Origin: Bifidobacterium sp. ESL0690
GTDB taxonomy: Bacteria > Actinomycetota > Actinomycetes > Actinomycetales > Bifidobacteriaceae
Length of the DNA: 64,000 nucleotides
Assembly: GCF_029392315.1 (NCBI RefSeq)
Contig: NZ_CP113939.1
Location: forward strand, 1,674,001 to 1,738,000
Direction: 5' to 3'
Numbering within the stretch: the first letter of the stretch is position 1; each line of letters opens with the position of its first letter. Under the pieces are notes generated by a model that had not been told where the DNA came from, did no database searches, and saw nothing but the letters and a program-made list of their open reading frames with translations. The translations under genes and the position numbers were made by a program. This document shows positions 36,589 through 45,932 of the stretch, piece by piece.

Positions 36589-37710
36589 TTATGCTCGCGG
36601 AAAAGCCTGTTGATAACGTGATTTTAATTGCTCGATTGAGACATGCGTATAGCGTTGCGTGGTCTTGAGCGAGGAGTGGCCAAGCATCTCCTGCACCTCA
36701 CGCAGGTCGGCGCCGCCGTCAAGCAGATGGGTCGCCGCGCTGTGCCGCAAGGCGTGCGGGCCGATGTCTGGCACACCGGCCTCTTCGGCCTTTTCATGGA
36801 CCACCTCGCGTACGATACGCTGGTCGATGCGCGCCCCGCGAGCACCAAGGAACAATGCGTTTTCGGAGTCTTGCGACTTGGCCGTGTTTGCTTTTCCTCG
36901 GCCTGCCCCTGCGGTTTCAGAGGATTTTCTTGTTCCTTGAGTATTCCTTTTGAATTTTGCAGATTGCTTTCGTGACTTCGCAAGTACCGGCCGACCCGCA
37001 CTGCTCAGCCAGGCTTCAATCGCGCGGGAGGCAGGAGCGCCGAACGGAACAACGCGCTGTTTGTCGCCTTTGCCGGTGACCCGAATGGTCCTGGTATCAA
37101 AGGAGACATCGCCCAAGTCCAACCCGGTTAGCTCAGCCACGCGGATGCCGGTGGCATAGAGCAGCTCCACCATCGCAGCATCGCGTAAAGCAAGCGCCTC
37201 GTCTTTAGGCGTGCGTCTTGTCGAATCATCTCGAAGTTTTTCTTGATTACCGTCATGTACGACGTCATCATTGGCCTGGACTTTAAGCTGACCAGTAGCT
37301 CCCCTTTCGGATTTCTGCGGCTCGACGCCGTCGGCATCGACCGTATCCATCAGCCGCTCGGCCTGCGATTCGTTCAAGACAGTCGGCAAGGTCTGCGGAA
37401 TCTTCGGCGTCATCAGCGTCGCCGCGGGATTGGTGGCGATGACGCCGTGCTCGTCGGCCCAGGCGAAGAAGTTACGCACCGCCACGGTCTTGCGTGCCAT
37501 GGAACTGCGGGCGTGGTTGCCGGATTCGTTCGCCATCCAGCCGCGCAAATCCTCAAGTTTCACTTCGCCCAAACTACCGACGCCATTATCGGCAAGAAAA
37601 CCCATGCATTCCAGCAAGTCGGTGCGGTAGGCCTTCAAGGTGTTGTCGGCGAGCCCGCGATTGGCGTTGAGATAGTCAAGAAACCGGTCTATCTCCCGCT
37701 GATATTCCAT
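36589..37710 (-). CDS. xerC: Tyrosine recombinase XerC with two insertions
   Basis: XerC resolves chromosome dimers at dif together with XerD and FtsK. The full catalytic set is present: Arg 190 (ATGIRVAEL), Lys 214 (VTGKGDKQR), His 319/Arg 322 (HALRHSAATHLLDGGADLREVQEMLGH), His 345 and Tyr 354 (QRYTHV). The protein is 373 aa rather than ~300. Hydrophilic segments are inserted at ~127-170, between the two domains, and at ~244-284, in the catalytic domain near the beta-hairpin. The start follows GGAAAGGGAAGCT. XerD is at 47301, so assignment as XerC is by similarity and exclusion. Confidence 0.88.
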   Translation of the reverse strand: MEYQREIDRFLDYLNANRGLADNTLKAYRTDLLECMGFLADNGVGSLGEVKLEDLRGWMANESGNHARSSMARKTVAVRNFFAWADEHGVIATNPAATLMTPKIPQTLPTVLNESQAERLMDTVDADGVEPQKSERGATGQLKVQANDDVVHDGNQEKLRDDSTRRTPKDEALALRDAAMVELLYATGIRVAELTGLDLGDVSFDTRTIRVTGKGDKQRVVPFGAPASRAIEAWLSSAGRPVLAKSRKQSAKFKRNTQGTRKSSETAGAGRGKANTAKSQDSENALFLGARGARIDQRIVREVVHEKAEEAGVPDIGPHALRHSAATHLLDGGADLREVQEMLGHSSLKTTQRYTHVSIEQLKSRYQQAFPRA

Positions 37711-37930
37711 AGCTTCCCTTTCCGCAGTTTGAACGCATCAGGATTTTCCGCAACCTGCTTATTTCTTGATTTCTTTATATCTTTATTTCAACATTTCAAC
37801 ATATCTACATATCTACAATAGCCTTTTTGCCCCACGTCCAAGCAGGATCACAAACTCTGTCACCGATGACGCAAGAGGACCTATGATAAAAGAACGTCAA
37901 CAAACCATTCGAACTGCAAAACGAGGAAAC

Positions 37931-38185
37931 ATGCCACTGCCGAAAACCATACCCGCCGGAGCACGGCTGATGGTGCGTACCCTCGATGGAACCGACCCAC
38001 AGACCGGCCGCCAGCAGTTCCGCGATTTCATCGGCCACGTCCGCTCATGGAATGGCAGAACGCTTTCCATCACCCGCGACCCTGCCGCCAACGGCTCACG
38101 GCCCGCGCAGGACGTCGATATTCCGCAGGAACGCATCGTCGCCTTAAAACCGATTCCCGAACGGAAGCCGCGCAATATCAAATGA
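37931..38185 (+). CDS. DUF6725 family protein (bifidobacterial)
   Basis: This is an 84-residue basic protein, MPLPKTIPAGARLMVRTLDG ... RQQFRDFIGHVRSWNGRTLSITRD ... VDIPQERIVALKPIPERKPR. I recognise it as a small family conserved in Bifidobacterium, of unknown function. The ATG at 37931 follows GAGGAAAC. It is divergent from xerC across a 220-base AT-rich gap containing short ACATATCT tandem repeats around 37790-37815. Confidence 0.75.
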   Translation: MPLPKTIPAGARLMVRTLDGTDPQTGRQQFRDFIGHVRSWNGRTLSITRDPAANGSRPAQDVDIPQERIVALKPIPERKPRNIK

Positions 38186-38224
38186 GTGATATATCAGAAA
38201 CCGGCCCTTCATATTTCTCAGCAC

Positions 38225-39289
38225 TCACACCTTCGAACGTGTCTCGACCTCGACCTGCCATGGCTGAATGAAACGGATGACGTGCTCGCCGCGGCGGGCA
38301 GAATCCAGGAACGCTCGTTGCCAGCCCGATTTAGGGACGGTGATAACGATACGTTCAATATCATTATTTTTTGGTTTTACGGATTCATTCGACTCTTTCA
38401 ACTCTTCGGATTTGCCGGAATCTTGAGACTTGCCGAATTCTCGTTCGCGCAGCTTGTAATCACGGAAGGGCTGACCTGCCGCGAAGAATCGAGTCAACGC
38501 GGCATCGTCATGGGCGTGTAGATCGTCGGCGAACGAGGTCAATCTGCCGGCCAAATCGCGCAGCAACACTTCGACGTTGTCAGCGTCCTCCTCGATCATC
38601 GCGCGAGTGCGGTCGGGGTCGGTCAGGGCCACGCGAGTCATGTCGCGCCAGGAACCGGCGGCGAGCGCGGCGGCGATGTTGCGGTCGGGGCTGGCACTGA
38701 GTTCGTTGATGAGCGCGGTCGAAACGACGTGCGGAGCGTGCGAAATCATGGCGGCGGCACGATCGTGTGTCTTATCGTCCAGAACGATGATGCGGTTGCC
38801 GACCACGCCGGTAATCAGCGTCGCCACCTTGAGGAAACGCTCATAATCGGTGGTTTCATCAACGCTAATCGCCCACAGCGCGTCGTCATAAATGGCGGGG
38901 TCGCTGGCCGCAAACCCGGAAAACTCCGTGCCGGCCATCGGATGCGCCCCGACGAAGCAATCTGCAAGACCGGCCTCTTCGACTTGCCGCCGCACCATCC
39001 CTTTGACGCTGCCGACATCGCTCAATGTGGTCGTCTCGCGATCCAGCACCGGGGCGAGCCGCTGCAGCATTTCGGGCATGACCTTGAGCGGATTGCACAG
39101 GAAAAGCACTTCAGGTTTGGCTGCCGCCAAGGCCTCCAACGAACCTACACAGTCAATTCCGTCTCGGCGCGCGGCGGCATACGGCTTTTCGTGGTGATTC
39201 CAAGCCACCACTTCCACATCACGCTCGGCCAATCGCCTCGCCAGCGAACCGCCGATAAGTCCAAGGCCGACAATCCCGACCGATTTCAC
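38225..39289 (-). CDS. tyrA: Prephenate dehydrogenase TyrA
   Basis: It oxidatively decarboxylates prephenate to 4-hydroxyphenylpyruvate for tyrosine. A Rossmann fold opens the protein (KSVGIVGLGLIGGSLARRLAERDVEVVAWN). VLFLCNPLKV, SDVGSVKGMV, FVGAHPMAGTEFSGF and ISHAPHVVSTAL are the family signatures. The GTG at 39289 overlaps the pheA stop by four bases (GTGA), indicating translational coupling. The length is 354 aa, with a hydrophilic insertion near residues 285-325. It is the last gene of a three-gene operon. Confidence 0.93.
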   Translation of the reverse strand: MKSVGIVGLGLIGGSLARRLAERDVEVVAWNHHEKPYAAARRDGIDCVGSLEALAAAKPEVLFLCNPLKVMPEMLQRLAPVLDRETTTLSDVGSVKGMVRRQVEEAGLADCFVGAHPMAGTEFSGFAASDPAIYDDALWAISVDETTDYERFLKVATLITGVVGNRIIVLDDKTHDRAAAMISHAPHVVSTALINELSASPDRNIAAALAAGSWRDMTRVALTDPDRTRAMIEEDADNVEVLLRDLAGRLTSFADDLHAHDDAALTRFFAAGQPFRDYKLREREFGKSQDSGKSEELKESNESVKPKNNDIERIVITVPKSGWQRAFLDSARRGEHVIRFIQPWQVEVETRSKV

Positions 39290-40347
39290 CACAGCAGTTC
39301 CCTTTCCTCTTTCGTCTCTACATCGCTCGAATGAATCCGTTTGCGGCATATCCCACCTTGCGGCAGCATCCATGTGTCGACCGGTGGATTCGGATGTTCG
39401 CCTCTCGGATAGACGGCCAAAGTCTTGACCCAGTCCCCCTCATCGACAATCTGATGGAGCAAACGGCTGAAATTGCCCTGCCAAGGCGCGGCATCGAGCG
39501 TGATGATGAAGCTGTAGGTGCCAGCGTGGCCCTTGATCGGCCGCGACATCAAGCTGGTCATGTTCAGGCCCTCGTCTCGCACCGAGTCAAGCAGTTTGGC
39601 GATGACGCCGGGGCCAGTGCTCAACGGAATCACCGCGATGATGGTCTCGAAATCGACGATGTCAGTTTGCCGGTAGGCTTGCAGAACGGCACGTACGTCG
39701 TCCCTCGGAGCGACCACGAGAAAATCGGTGTTGGCACCACCGAAATCCTGAACGTTGTGTTCGAATGTTTTGAGACCATACAGTTTGCCACACAAAGCTG
39801 GCCCGAGCGCCACCTGCCCGGGTTTCACGTCGCGACACGCTGCGGCGTTGGAGGAAGCGGGCACCGGTGTCAGATCGTGCGCTGCGGCGAATTTCTTGCA
39901 TTGTGCCAGGCCATGGGGATGCGCCGTGATCTCGCGCAGCGGCGTGTGACCGTTCTCATCGGCATTCAGCGTACTCTCGTCACCATCCTCCCGTACAAAA
40001 GCGTCGAACGCAATATCCACGCTCAGACGGGTCAGCCCAGCCAAATCCTTCGCATCGATCACGGCATCGAGGTTCGGCACGACATAACCCTCGACGCTGT
40101 TTTCCCACGCAATGACACCCCAGCCACGGCCTGCCTCGACGTCGAGAATGATGGCCGGCACGTTTTCACGCGCCTCGAGCCCGACGCTGCCACCTCGTCG
40201 ATCCAACGTCTCCGCCGCGCTTGCCGCCGCTTGATGGGTGAACGAACCTTCCGGCCCCAGGAAGAACAGTTTGCTCGGAACCGACGGATTTGGTTGTTTG
40301 TCTTTATCGCGGGTTGCGCTCTCGTTCATGGAATTCTTGGCATTCAT
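39286..40347 (-). CDS. pheA: Prephenate dehydratase PheA
   Basis: It converts prephenate to phenylpyruvate for phenylalanine. The dehydratase domain begins at KLFFLGPEGSFTHQAA and contains GVIAWENSVEGYV (conserved Glu-Asn-Ser). A C-terminal ACT domain (DSVRDEGLNMTSLMSRPIKGHAGTYSFIITLDA) gives feedback sensing of Phe. No chorismate mutase domain is present. It overlaps its upstream neighbour (ATGA) and tyrA (GTGA) by four bases each. The length is 353 aa including a ~25-residue N-terminal extension. Confidence 0.93.
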   Translation of the reverse strand: MNAKNSMNESATRDKDKQPNPSVPSKLFFLGPEGSFTHQAAASAAETLDRRGGSVGLEARENVPAIILDVEAGRGWGVIAWENSVEGYVVPNLDAVIDAKDLAGLTRLSVDIAFDAFVREDGDESTLNADENGHTPLREITAHPHGLAQCKKFAAAHDLTPVPASSNAAACRDVKPGQVALGPALCGKLYGLKTFEHNVQDFGGANTDFLVVAPRDDVRAVLQAYRQTDIVDFETIIAVIPLSTGPGVIAKLLDSVRDEGLNMTSLMSRPIKGHAGTYSFIITLDAAPWQGNFSRLLHQIVDEGDWVKTLAVYPRGEHPNPPVDTWMLPQGGICRKRIHSSDVETKEERELLW

Positions 40348-40868
40348 GGCCGTGGCACCTCGTCGGTAATGGTCTCGTCCGACGCAGCATCGCGATGGAC
40401 GGCTGAAGACTTTTTAGGCGCGGGAATAGTGAACCAGCGTCGGGGAAGGAACACCATCACGAACTGGATAGCAATCATGCCAATGAACCAGAACCAGAAT
40501 GCGTTCTGGCTGAAGAACGGGATGCCCGAACTGTAGAAGCCCATCGGCAGCAGGATGTCACCCGATGTGGCGGTAATCGACGCGACGGCGATGACACCGG
40601 AAGATGCAATCAGATGCAATGCGAGCCCTACTACCCCACTGCGTGCGCGGGCGCTCCAGGCTGAAAGCCCGATGATCAGCAGGGCAATCACCAAGCCAAT
40701 CGGCACGTTGTATTGCGCTCCGAGCCGGTGCACCAGCGTGCCACACACCCCAGCAACGATGCCCGCCACCACACAAATCAGTGCACGAATCCACGCATTG
40801 TATTGGAACGAGAACGGCAGGTCGGCCTTGCGTGCGGCGTTTTTCGGGGTTGCAGCAGGAGAAGTCAT
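40344..40868 (-). CDS. Membrane protein of unknown function upstream of pheA
   Basis: A 174-residue protein with four clear membrane helices (ALICVVAGIVAGVCGTLVH, VPIGLVIALLIIGLSAW, VVGLALHLIASSGVIAVASI, AFWFWFIGMIAIQFVMVF) and a short charged tail. I recognise no family with certainty; Bifidobacterium and other actinobacteria carry similar small membrane proteins here. It is translationally coupled to pheA (ATGA). The ATG at 40868 is chosen over a long upstream extension of low coding quality. The ribosome-binding site is weak. Confidence 0.7.
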   Translation of the reverse strand: MTSPAATPKNAARKADLPFSFQYNAWIRALICVVAGIVAGVCGTLVHRLGAQYNVPIGLVIALLIIGLSAWSARARSGVVGLALHLIASSGVIAVASITATSGDILLPMGFYSSGIPFFSQNAFWFWFIGMIAIQFVMVFLPRRWFTIPAPKKSSAVHRDAASDETITDEVPRP

Positions 40869-40939
40869 AGTGCCAGTATGCCCCATCGGGCGGTCAAAAA
40901 TAGCATAAGTCGGGTTCTGCTGCTTGTCTCGCCCAATAC

Positions 40940-40973
40940 AAAACACCTCCTGAACATAAAGATTCAGGAGGTG
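40940..40973 (-). terminator. Intrinsic terminator after typA
   Basis: CACCTCCTGAA pairs with TTCAGGAGGTG over a nine-base loop and is followed on the minus strand by TTTTGTATT. It lies 23 bases after the typA stop. Confidence 0.85.
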
Positions 40974-40995
40974 CGGTTGCTGAAATTTCAAAAAC

Positions 40996-42927
40996 TTACT
41001 TGTTGGCCTTCGCAGCGTTCTGGCGACGCTGGCGTGCGTGCCACTTGTACCATTCGTCGCGGTCGAGGATGACCTTGCGCACACGGATGGCCTCGGGGGT
41101 GACCTCGACGCACTCATCCTCGTTGGCGAAATCAAGCGCCTCTTCGAGGCTCATCTTGATTGGCGGGGTGAGCGTCTCGAGCACATCGGCGGTGGAGGAA
41201 CGCATATTGGTCATGTGCTTGGCCAGCGTGATGTTGACGTCGAGCTCGTCGGGCTTGTTGTTGATGCCGACGACCTGGCCTTCATAGACGTTGGACTGCG
41301 GCTCGACGAAGAAGTTGCCGCGGGCCTGCAGACGCTGCATGGCGTAAGGCGTGGCGGTGCCGGCGCGGTCGGAGATCATCGAACCGTTCTGACGGGTCGT
41401 GATCTCGCCGGCCCACGGGGCATATCCGGCGGAGATGGAGCTTGAAATGCCGGTGCCGCGGGTGGCAGTCAGCAACGCGGTGCGGAAGCCGATGAGACCA
41501 CGGGACGGAACCGTGAACTGCAGACGAACCCAGCCGGAACCGTGGTTGGACATGGAGTCCATGCGGCCCTTGCGATCGGCCATGAGCTGGGTGACGGCAC
41601 CCATGTATTCCTCGGGCACGTCGATGGTGTCGTTTTCCATAGGCTCGTTGAGCTTGCCGTCAATGGTCTTGGTGACCACCTGCGGGCGGCCGACGGTCAG
41701 CTCGTAGCCTTCGCGGCGCATCTGTTCGGCCAAGATGGCGAGCGCGAGTTCGCCACGGCCCTGCACTTCCCATGCGTCGGGGCGGTCGGTCGGCAAGACC
41801 TTGATGGAGACGTTGCCGATGAGCTCGCGGTCGAGGCGATCCTTGATCATGCGGGCGGTGAGCTTGTGGTCCTTGCCTTCGCGACCGGCCAACGGGGAAT
41901 CGTTGACGCCGAAGGTCATGGAGATCGCGGGATCGTCGACGTGGATCAACGGCAACGGCTTCGGGTCGTTGGGGTCGACGATGGTCTCACCGATCATGAT
42001 GTCGTCAACGCCTGCGACGGCGACGATATCGCCGGGGCCAGCCTCTTCGACCGGGGTGCGGTCGAGGCCCTGCGTGCGCAGGATCTCGGTGAGCTTGAAG
42101 TTTTCGATCGAACCGTCGACGCGGGAAAGGCCGTACTGCTTGCCCTTCTGAAGGGTGCCGTTGTAAATGCGGACCAGGCCCAGACGGCCGAGGTAGTCGG
42201 AAGCGTCGATGTTGGTGACGTGCGCCTGCAGCGGCGCGCCTTCCGTGTATTCCGGCGCGGGAATGTTGGAGATGATGGTGTCGAAAAGCGGTTCGAGATT
42301 GTCGTTGTCGGGCAGGCCGCCGTCGGCAGGCTGGTTGGTGGAGGCATAACCCGCCTTCGCCGCGCAATAGATGACCGGAAGGTCGAGCAGGGAGTCGACG
42401 TCGAGGTCGACGCCTTCCTCGGTGACGTCCTGTGCCAGGCCGAGCAGCAGATCGGTGGTCTCGCTGACGACTTCCGAAATTCGCGCGTCGGGACGATCGA
42501 CCTTGTTGATGCAAAGAATCACCGGAAGCTTGGCTTCAAGCGCCTTGCGCAGCACGAAACGGGTCTGCGGCAGCGGGCCTTCTGAAGCGTCGACCAAGAG
42601 CACAACGCCGTCGACCATGGAGATGCCGCGTTCGACCTCGCCGCCGAAATCGGCGTGGCCGGGGGTGTCGATGACGTTGATGGTGATGCCTTCCGGCTCG
42701 CCGTACTTGGCGGCCAACGGGCCAGTGTACTGCACAGCGGTGTTCTTGGCGAGGATGGTGATGCCCTTCTCACGCTCGAGATCGTTGGAATCCATCACAC
42801 GGTCCGGCACTTCCTCGCGTTCGCTGAACACATGCGACTGCTGAAGCATCGCGTTGACCAGCGTGGTCTTGCCGTGATCGACGTGAGCCACGATCGCCAC
42901 ATTTCGAATATCACCACGTACCGCCAT
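40996..42927 (-). CDS. typA: Translational GTPase TypA/BipA
   Basis: This ribosome-associated GTPase supports 50S assembly and growth under stress. G motifs: [15 protein letters not shown] (G1), KGITILAKN (G2), [15 protein letters not shown] (G3), NKVDRPDAR (G4) and a G5-type [12 protein letters not shown]-like domains II, III and V and the TypA-specific C-terminus follow. The length of 643 aa is usual. The ribosome-binding site TAGGAGAGG precedes the ATG. Confidence 0.97.
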   Translation of the reverse strand: MAVRGDIRNVAIVAHVDHGKTTLVNAMLQQSHVFSEREEVPDRVMDSNDLEREKGITILAKNTAVQYTGPLAAKYGEPEGITINVIDTPGHADFGGEVERGISMVDGVVLLVDASEGPLPQTRFVLRKALEAKLPVILCINKVDRPDARISEVVSETTDLLLGLAQDVTEEGVDLDVDSLLDLPVIYCAAKAGYASTNQPADGGLPDNDNLEPLFDTIISNIPAPEYTEGAPLQAHVTNIDASDYLGRLGLVRIYNGTLQKGKQYGLSRVDGSIENFKLTEILRTQGLDRTPVEEAGPGDIVAVAGVDDIMIGETIVDPNDPKPLPLIHVDDPAISMTFGVNDSPLAGREGKDHKLTARMIKDRLDRELIGNVSIKVLPTDRPDAWEVQGRGELALAILAEQMRREGYELTVGRPQVVTKTIDGKLNEPMENDTIDVPEEYMGAVTQLMADRKGRMDSMSNHGSGWVRLQFTVPSRGLIGFRTALLTATRGTGISSSISAGYAPWAGEITTRQNGSMISDRAGTATPYAMQRLQARGNFFVEPQSNVYEGQVVGINNKPDELDVNITLAKHMTNMRSSTADVLETLTPPIKMSLEEALDFANEDECVEVTPEAIRVRKVILDRDEWYKWHARQRRQNAAKANK

Positions 42928-43147
42928 AAAAGCCTCTCCTAATTACCTTTTCTTGGGTGCTTATCAGATAGAACTACTCTAACCTTCTACTTACACACAA
43001 ACCTTCACAATAGTATCCACGTATCCCGACACGGATACGCTATTTGCAAAGCGCCGGAAAGCCGGATTCGCGCCGAACTTGTCTAAAGTTTGCAAAACAC
43101 TCTATTTGCAATACTTGAATCCGCAGCCGGCTCGGTCCGCGACCAGT

Positions 43148-43984
43148 TCAGTCCGTCGTCAGCGGAGAAAGTATGTCATCGGAATTGCCAGAACCACTAC
43201 GGCTTTCGCTGCCATCGCCTACTTTCGGGTTGAGCTGCGTATCCCACGGTTTCCATACTTCATTGCCAACGGCGACCACCCCGGGTATGTAACGATAAAC
43301 GGCAGCGGGCCTGTGCCGTCCTTCCGCCAGCTTCTCCCCCGTGTCCTCAAGCTGGCCGGAAGCGAGCATCTTGCGTCGGAAATTGCCCAAGTCGAAGCTG
43401 CGTCCGGCGATGGCCTCGTAGACATCGTGAAGACGGCGGAGCGTAAATCGCGGGCCAACCAGTTTCGAGGCCACATCGGGATACGACATTTTGGATCGCA
43501 GACGATCCAACGCGTACTTGATGATTTCGGCATGGTCGAAAGCCAGCTGCGGCAATGCTGATTCGGCGAACCATTGCACGTTGTCGCCGTCGCGCAGATC
43601 GTCGACCTGCGCGCTGCCGATCAACGCCCAGTAGACGATGGAGACCATGGGCAGGGCTGAGCCGGAACGATGCGGGTCGCCAAACGTGTAGAGCTGTTCC
43701 AAATAGCGGGGGCGCAGGTTTGTGGTCGATTCCAGCGCGACGTAAGCGGACCATTCCAGCGAGCGTCCGGCGAGCAGATCACCGCCCGGCAGTGCCCACC
43801 TACCTTTGAACGGCTCACGTACCCGCCGCACAAGCGGTATCCACAGCTCGTCGCGGTTGGGTTTGCCATTGCTTTCGGCGTGCGTATGCGCGAGCGCGAA
43901 AATGATGACGGAGACCCCGACTTCGGGCGGGCCTGCCTTGCGTTCCGTCACATTGCCCTGCCACATGCCGCCGCTCTCCTTCAT
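43148..43984 (-). CDS. NrtR-like transcriptional regulator (degenerate Nudix plus winged helix)
   Basis: The N-terminal half is a Nudix fold (VGVSVIIFALAHTHAESN ... FKGRWALPGGDLLAGRSLEWSAYVALESTTNL) in which the catalytic Nudix-box Arg-Glu-x2-Glu-Glu is not conserved. The C-terminal half (FTLRRLHDVYEAIAGRSFDLGNFRRKMLASG) is the winged helix typical of NrtR. NrtR proteins bind ADP-ribose and repress NAD-synthesis or sugar genes. The target here is unknown; no NAD gene is adjacent. The start at 43984 follows TAGGGATA; ATG at 43966 with AAGGAG upstream is an alternative. Confidence 0.78.
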   Translation of the reverse strand: MKESGGMWQGNVTERKAGPPEVGVSVIIFALAHTHAESNGKPNRDELWIPLVRRVREPFKGRWALPGGDLLAGRSLEWSAYVALESTTNLRPRYLEQLYTFGDPHRSGSALPMVSIVYWALIGSAQVDDLRDGDNVQWFAESALPQLAFDHAEIIKYALDRLRSKMSYPDVASKLVGPRFTLRRLHDVYEAIAGRSFDLGNFRRKMLASGQLEDTGEKLAEGRHRPAAVYRYIPGVVAVGNEVWKPWDTQLNPKVGDGSESRSGSGNSDDILSPLTTD

Positions 43985-44075
43985 TATCCCTAGGTGCCAT
44001 TACCCAAACCAAGACTACCAAGTCCAGATTACCCAGTACGACATATCACGGCTTCACCGGCGAGGGTTGGATTTT

Positions 44076-44951
44076 CTAGAGTGCAGCGGACGGCTCGGTT
44101 TCGGCCTGTTGCGCCTCTTCAGCTTGGTTGACCACATCGCTGGCCGCCGGCATGAACGGCGCGAGTTCGGGAAGTTGGTCAAGCGAATCGAGCCCCATTT
44201 TCTCAAGGAAAAGCCCGGTGGTCACCAAAAGCGCCGCTCTCGAATCGGGGTCGGCACCCTCTTCGCGAATCAGCCCGCGGACGCTCAGCGCACGCACCAC
44301 CCCGTCGGAATTGACTCCGCGGATAGCCGCGATCTGTGCGCGCGTGACCGGCTGCTTGTAGGCCACGATGGCCAGCGCCTCAAGTGCCGCCTGCGAAAGC
44401 CTAGCCATCTGTCCATCGGTGACGAAAGCGGAAACGACCGGTTCGAAGACCGCACGGTTGCCGTATTGCCAGCCACGTGCGGTGTGTCGTAGCTCAAAGC
44501 CGCGAGGCGCGAGATTCCGGGTTTCATCGCCGTCGTATTCATGCTGCATCGATTCCAGCGCCGCCGTCACTTCGTCCTCGTCAAGGGCGAGTACACGGCC
44601 CAGGTCAGCGGCCTGCTGCGGCTGGTCGGCGACCATCAGAATCGCCTCAAGGCAGGATTCCACCCCTCCCGGAAAATCCTCGACGGTAAAGTCCACATAT
44701 TCGGGGCGCGTGGGTGCCGCATCCGGCCCTTGAGCGGAAGCCGGAGCAGGGTTGGGATCCGCGGGGGCATCAGAGGCAGATTGCCCTTCCCCATTCATTT
44801 TCTGGGTTTCGCTAGGAGCGTCATACAATACAGAATTATCGGTTTCAGAGATGTTTGTTTCTTCCATATCAATCCCGACACTGCTCGCGTCGCGCACGTT
44901 CCCGTTTGTCGATTCCATGCCGTTTTCGGCCATATCATTGGTCTCGCTCAT
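44076..44951 (-). CDS. scpB: Segregation and condensation protein ScpB
   Basis: ScpB is the winged-helix kleisin partner of the SMC-ScpA condensin. The conserved core begins at about residue 90 (GGVESCLEAILMVADQPQQAADLGRVL) and includes LRHTARGWQYG, LSQAALEALAIVAYKQPVTRAQIAAIRGV and VRALSVRGLIREEG. The first ~90 residues are an acidic/Ser-rich extension. The start overlaps the scpA stop by four bases (ATGA), so the two are coupled. Confidence 0.95.
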   Translation of the reverse strand: MSETNDMAENGMESTNGNVRDASSVGIDMEETNISETDNSVLYDAPSETQKMNGEGQSASDAPADPNPAPASAQGPDAAPTRPEYVDFTVEDFPGGVESCLEAILMVADQPQQAADLGRVLALDEDEVTAALESMQHEYDGDETRNLAPRGFELRHTARGWQYGNRAVFEPVVSAFVTDGQMARLSQAALEALAIVAYKQPVTRAQIAAIRGVNSDGVVRALSVRGLIREEGADPDSRAALLVTTGLFLEKMGLDSLDQLPELAPFMPAASDVVNQAEEAQQAETEPSAAL

Positions 44952-45856
44952 GCGAAATCACCTTCATTCACTTCAACGGCTTCCCCGTCATCGGCACCCG
45001 GTACCCATCGTAAGTGCAAATCCTCGAAAGGACCGGCCTGCTTATACTGTAATACACCTTGCTTGAAGAAGAGCAGAATTGCCAAAAATCTCGCGACGAC
45101 CACCAACGTGCTTTTGGCGTCGGCGGTGAGTTCGGCGAAGGTCATCGAATCGCCGTCGCCCAACCCTCGCAACCGGTCACGCACAACCTGTGACTGCTTC
45201 TTTAAATCGACCTGCGAGACGTGCAGCTGATCGAGGCGAACCTGGTCGGCCGGAGCATTGAGAAATACTTCGACGGTAATCTTCGCCAGATCCTCCGACG
45301 AAAGCGTCCACGCCAGTTCCGGAAGCATGGCGGCGATGGCCGGGTCAGTGAAGGCGGGATGCGGGAAACGCCCGGAATTGGCGGCGAACAGCTCACGGAA
45401 ATCGTTGGCCGCGCTTTTGAACGCACGATATTGCACGAGCCGGGCGAAGAGCAAATCACGCTCGCGCAAGGCCTCCATGCTCTGTTCATCACGTTCCCCG
45501 TTCTCGTCGCCAGGCAAGATCGCGGCGCTTTTGGCCTCCACCAAGACGGAGGCGACGTCGAGGAAGGCGCTGACCTGCTCCATATCGCGGGCCATGTCGA
45601 GACCGCGCACGTATTCGATGAATTCCTCGGTGATAGCCGAAAGCGAGACCTCCGTAAGCTCGAGCTTGCGGTTGGCGATCATCGCCAGCAGTGCGTCAAA
45701 TGGGCCGGAATAGACAGATAGATTGACCGAAAAGCCTTTGTTTTCAGCCTTTTGCAAGTCTTCGGCATTGCTGTCGCTCACCGGGGTCGACTGGACTGAT
45801 GGAACCGACGTCGAAGCCGTGTCATCAACGGAAGCGCTCAGCTCGTTTTCGCTCAT
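44948..45856 (-). CDS. scpA: Segregation and condensation protein ScpA
   Basis: ScpA is the kleisin that bridges SMC heads. The N-terminal SMC-neck-binding region is FSVNLSVYSGPFDALLAMIANRKLELTEVSLSAITEEFIEYVR, with the family hallmark of a GPFDxLL motif and I/L-rich helix. The C-terminal winged helix is TFAELTADAKSTLVVVARFLAILLFFKQG. The length of 302 aa is normal. It lies between parA and scpB in the usual actinobacterial order. AGTGAGGTG precedes the ATG. Confidence 0.95.
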   Translation of the reverse strand: MSENELSASVDDTASTSVPSVQSTPVSDSNAEDLQKAENKGFSVNLSVYSGPFDALLAMIANRKLELTEVSLSAITEEFIEYVRGLDMARDMEQVSAFLDVASVLVEAKSAAILPGDENGERDEQSMEALRERDLLFARLVQYRAFKSAANDFRELFAANSGRFPHPAFTDPAIAAMLPELAWTLSSEDLAKITVEVFLNAPADQVRLDQLHVSQVDLKKQSQVVRDRLRGLGDGDSMTFAELTADAKSTLVVVARFLAILLFFKQGVLQYKQAGPFEDLHLRWVPGADDGEAVEVNEGDFA

Positions 45857-45932
45857 GACACCTCACTTACATAATACATTCGGGAACAGAATGAACTTGC
45901 AGTGTCGCTCAACAATATTCCGGAAAATTTTC

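Noticed and set aside
37740..37825. Short tandem ACATATCT-like AT-rich repeats resembling a CRISPR or origin
   Set aside because: Too short and irregular, no spacers, no DnaA-box series; most likely just the divergent promoter region of xerC and the DUF6725 gene.
41542..42585. A 347-codon plus-strand frame inside typA
   Set aside because: No start signal and composition of an antisense shadow; typA is intact on the other strand.
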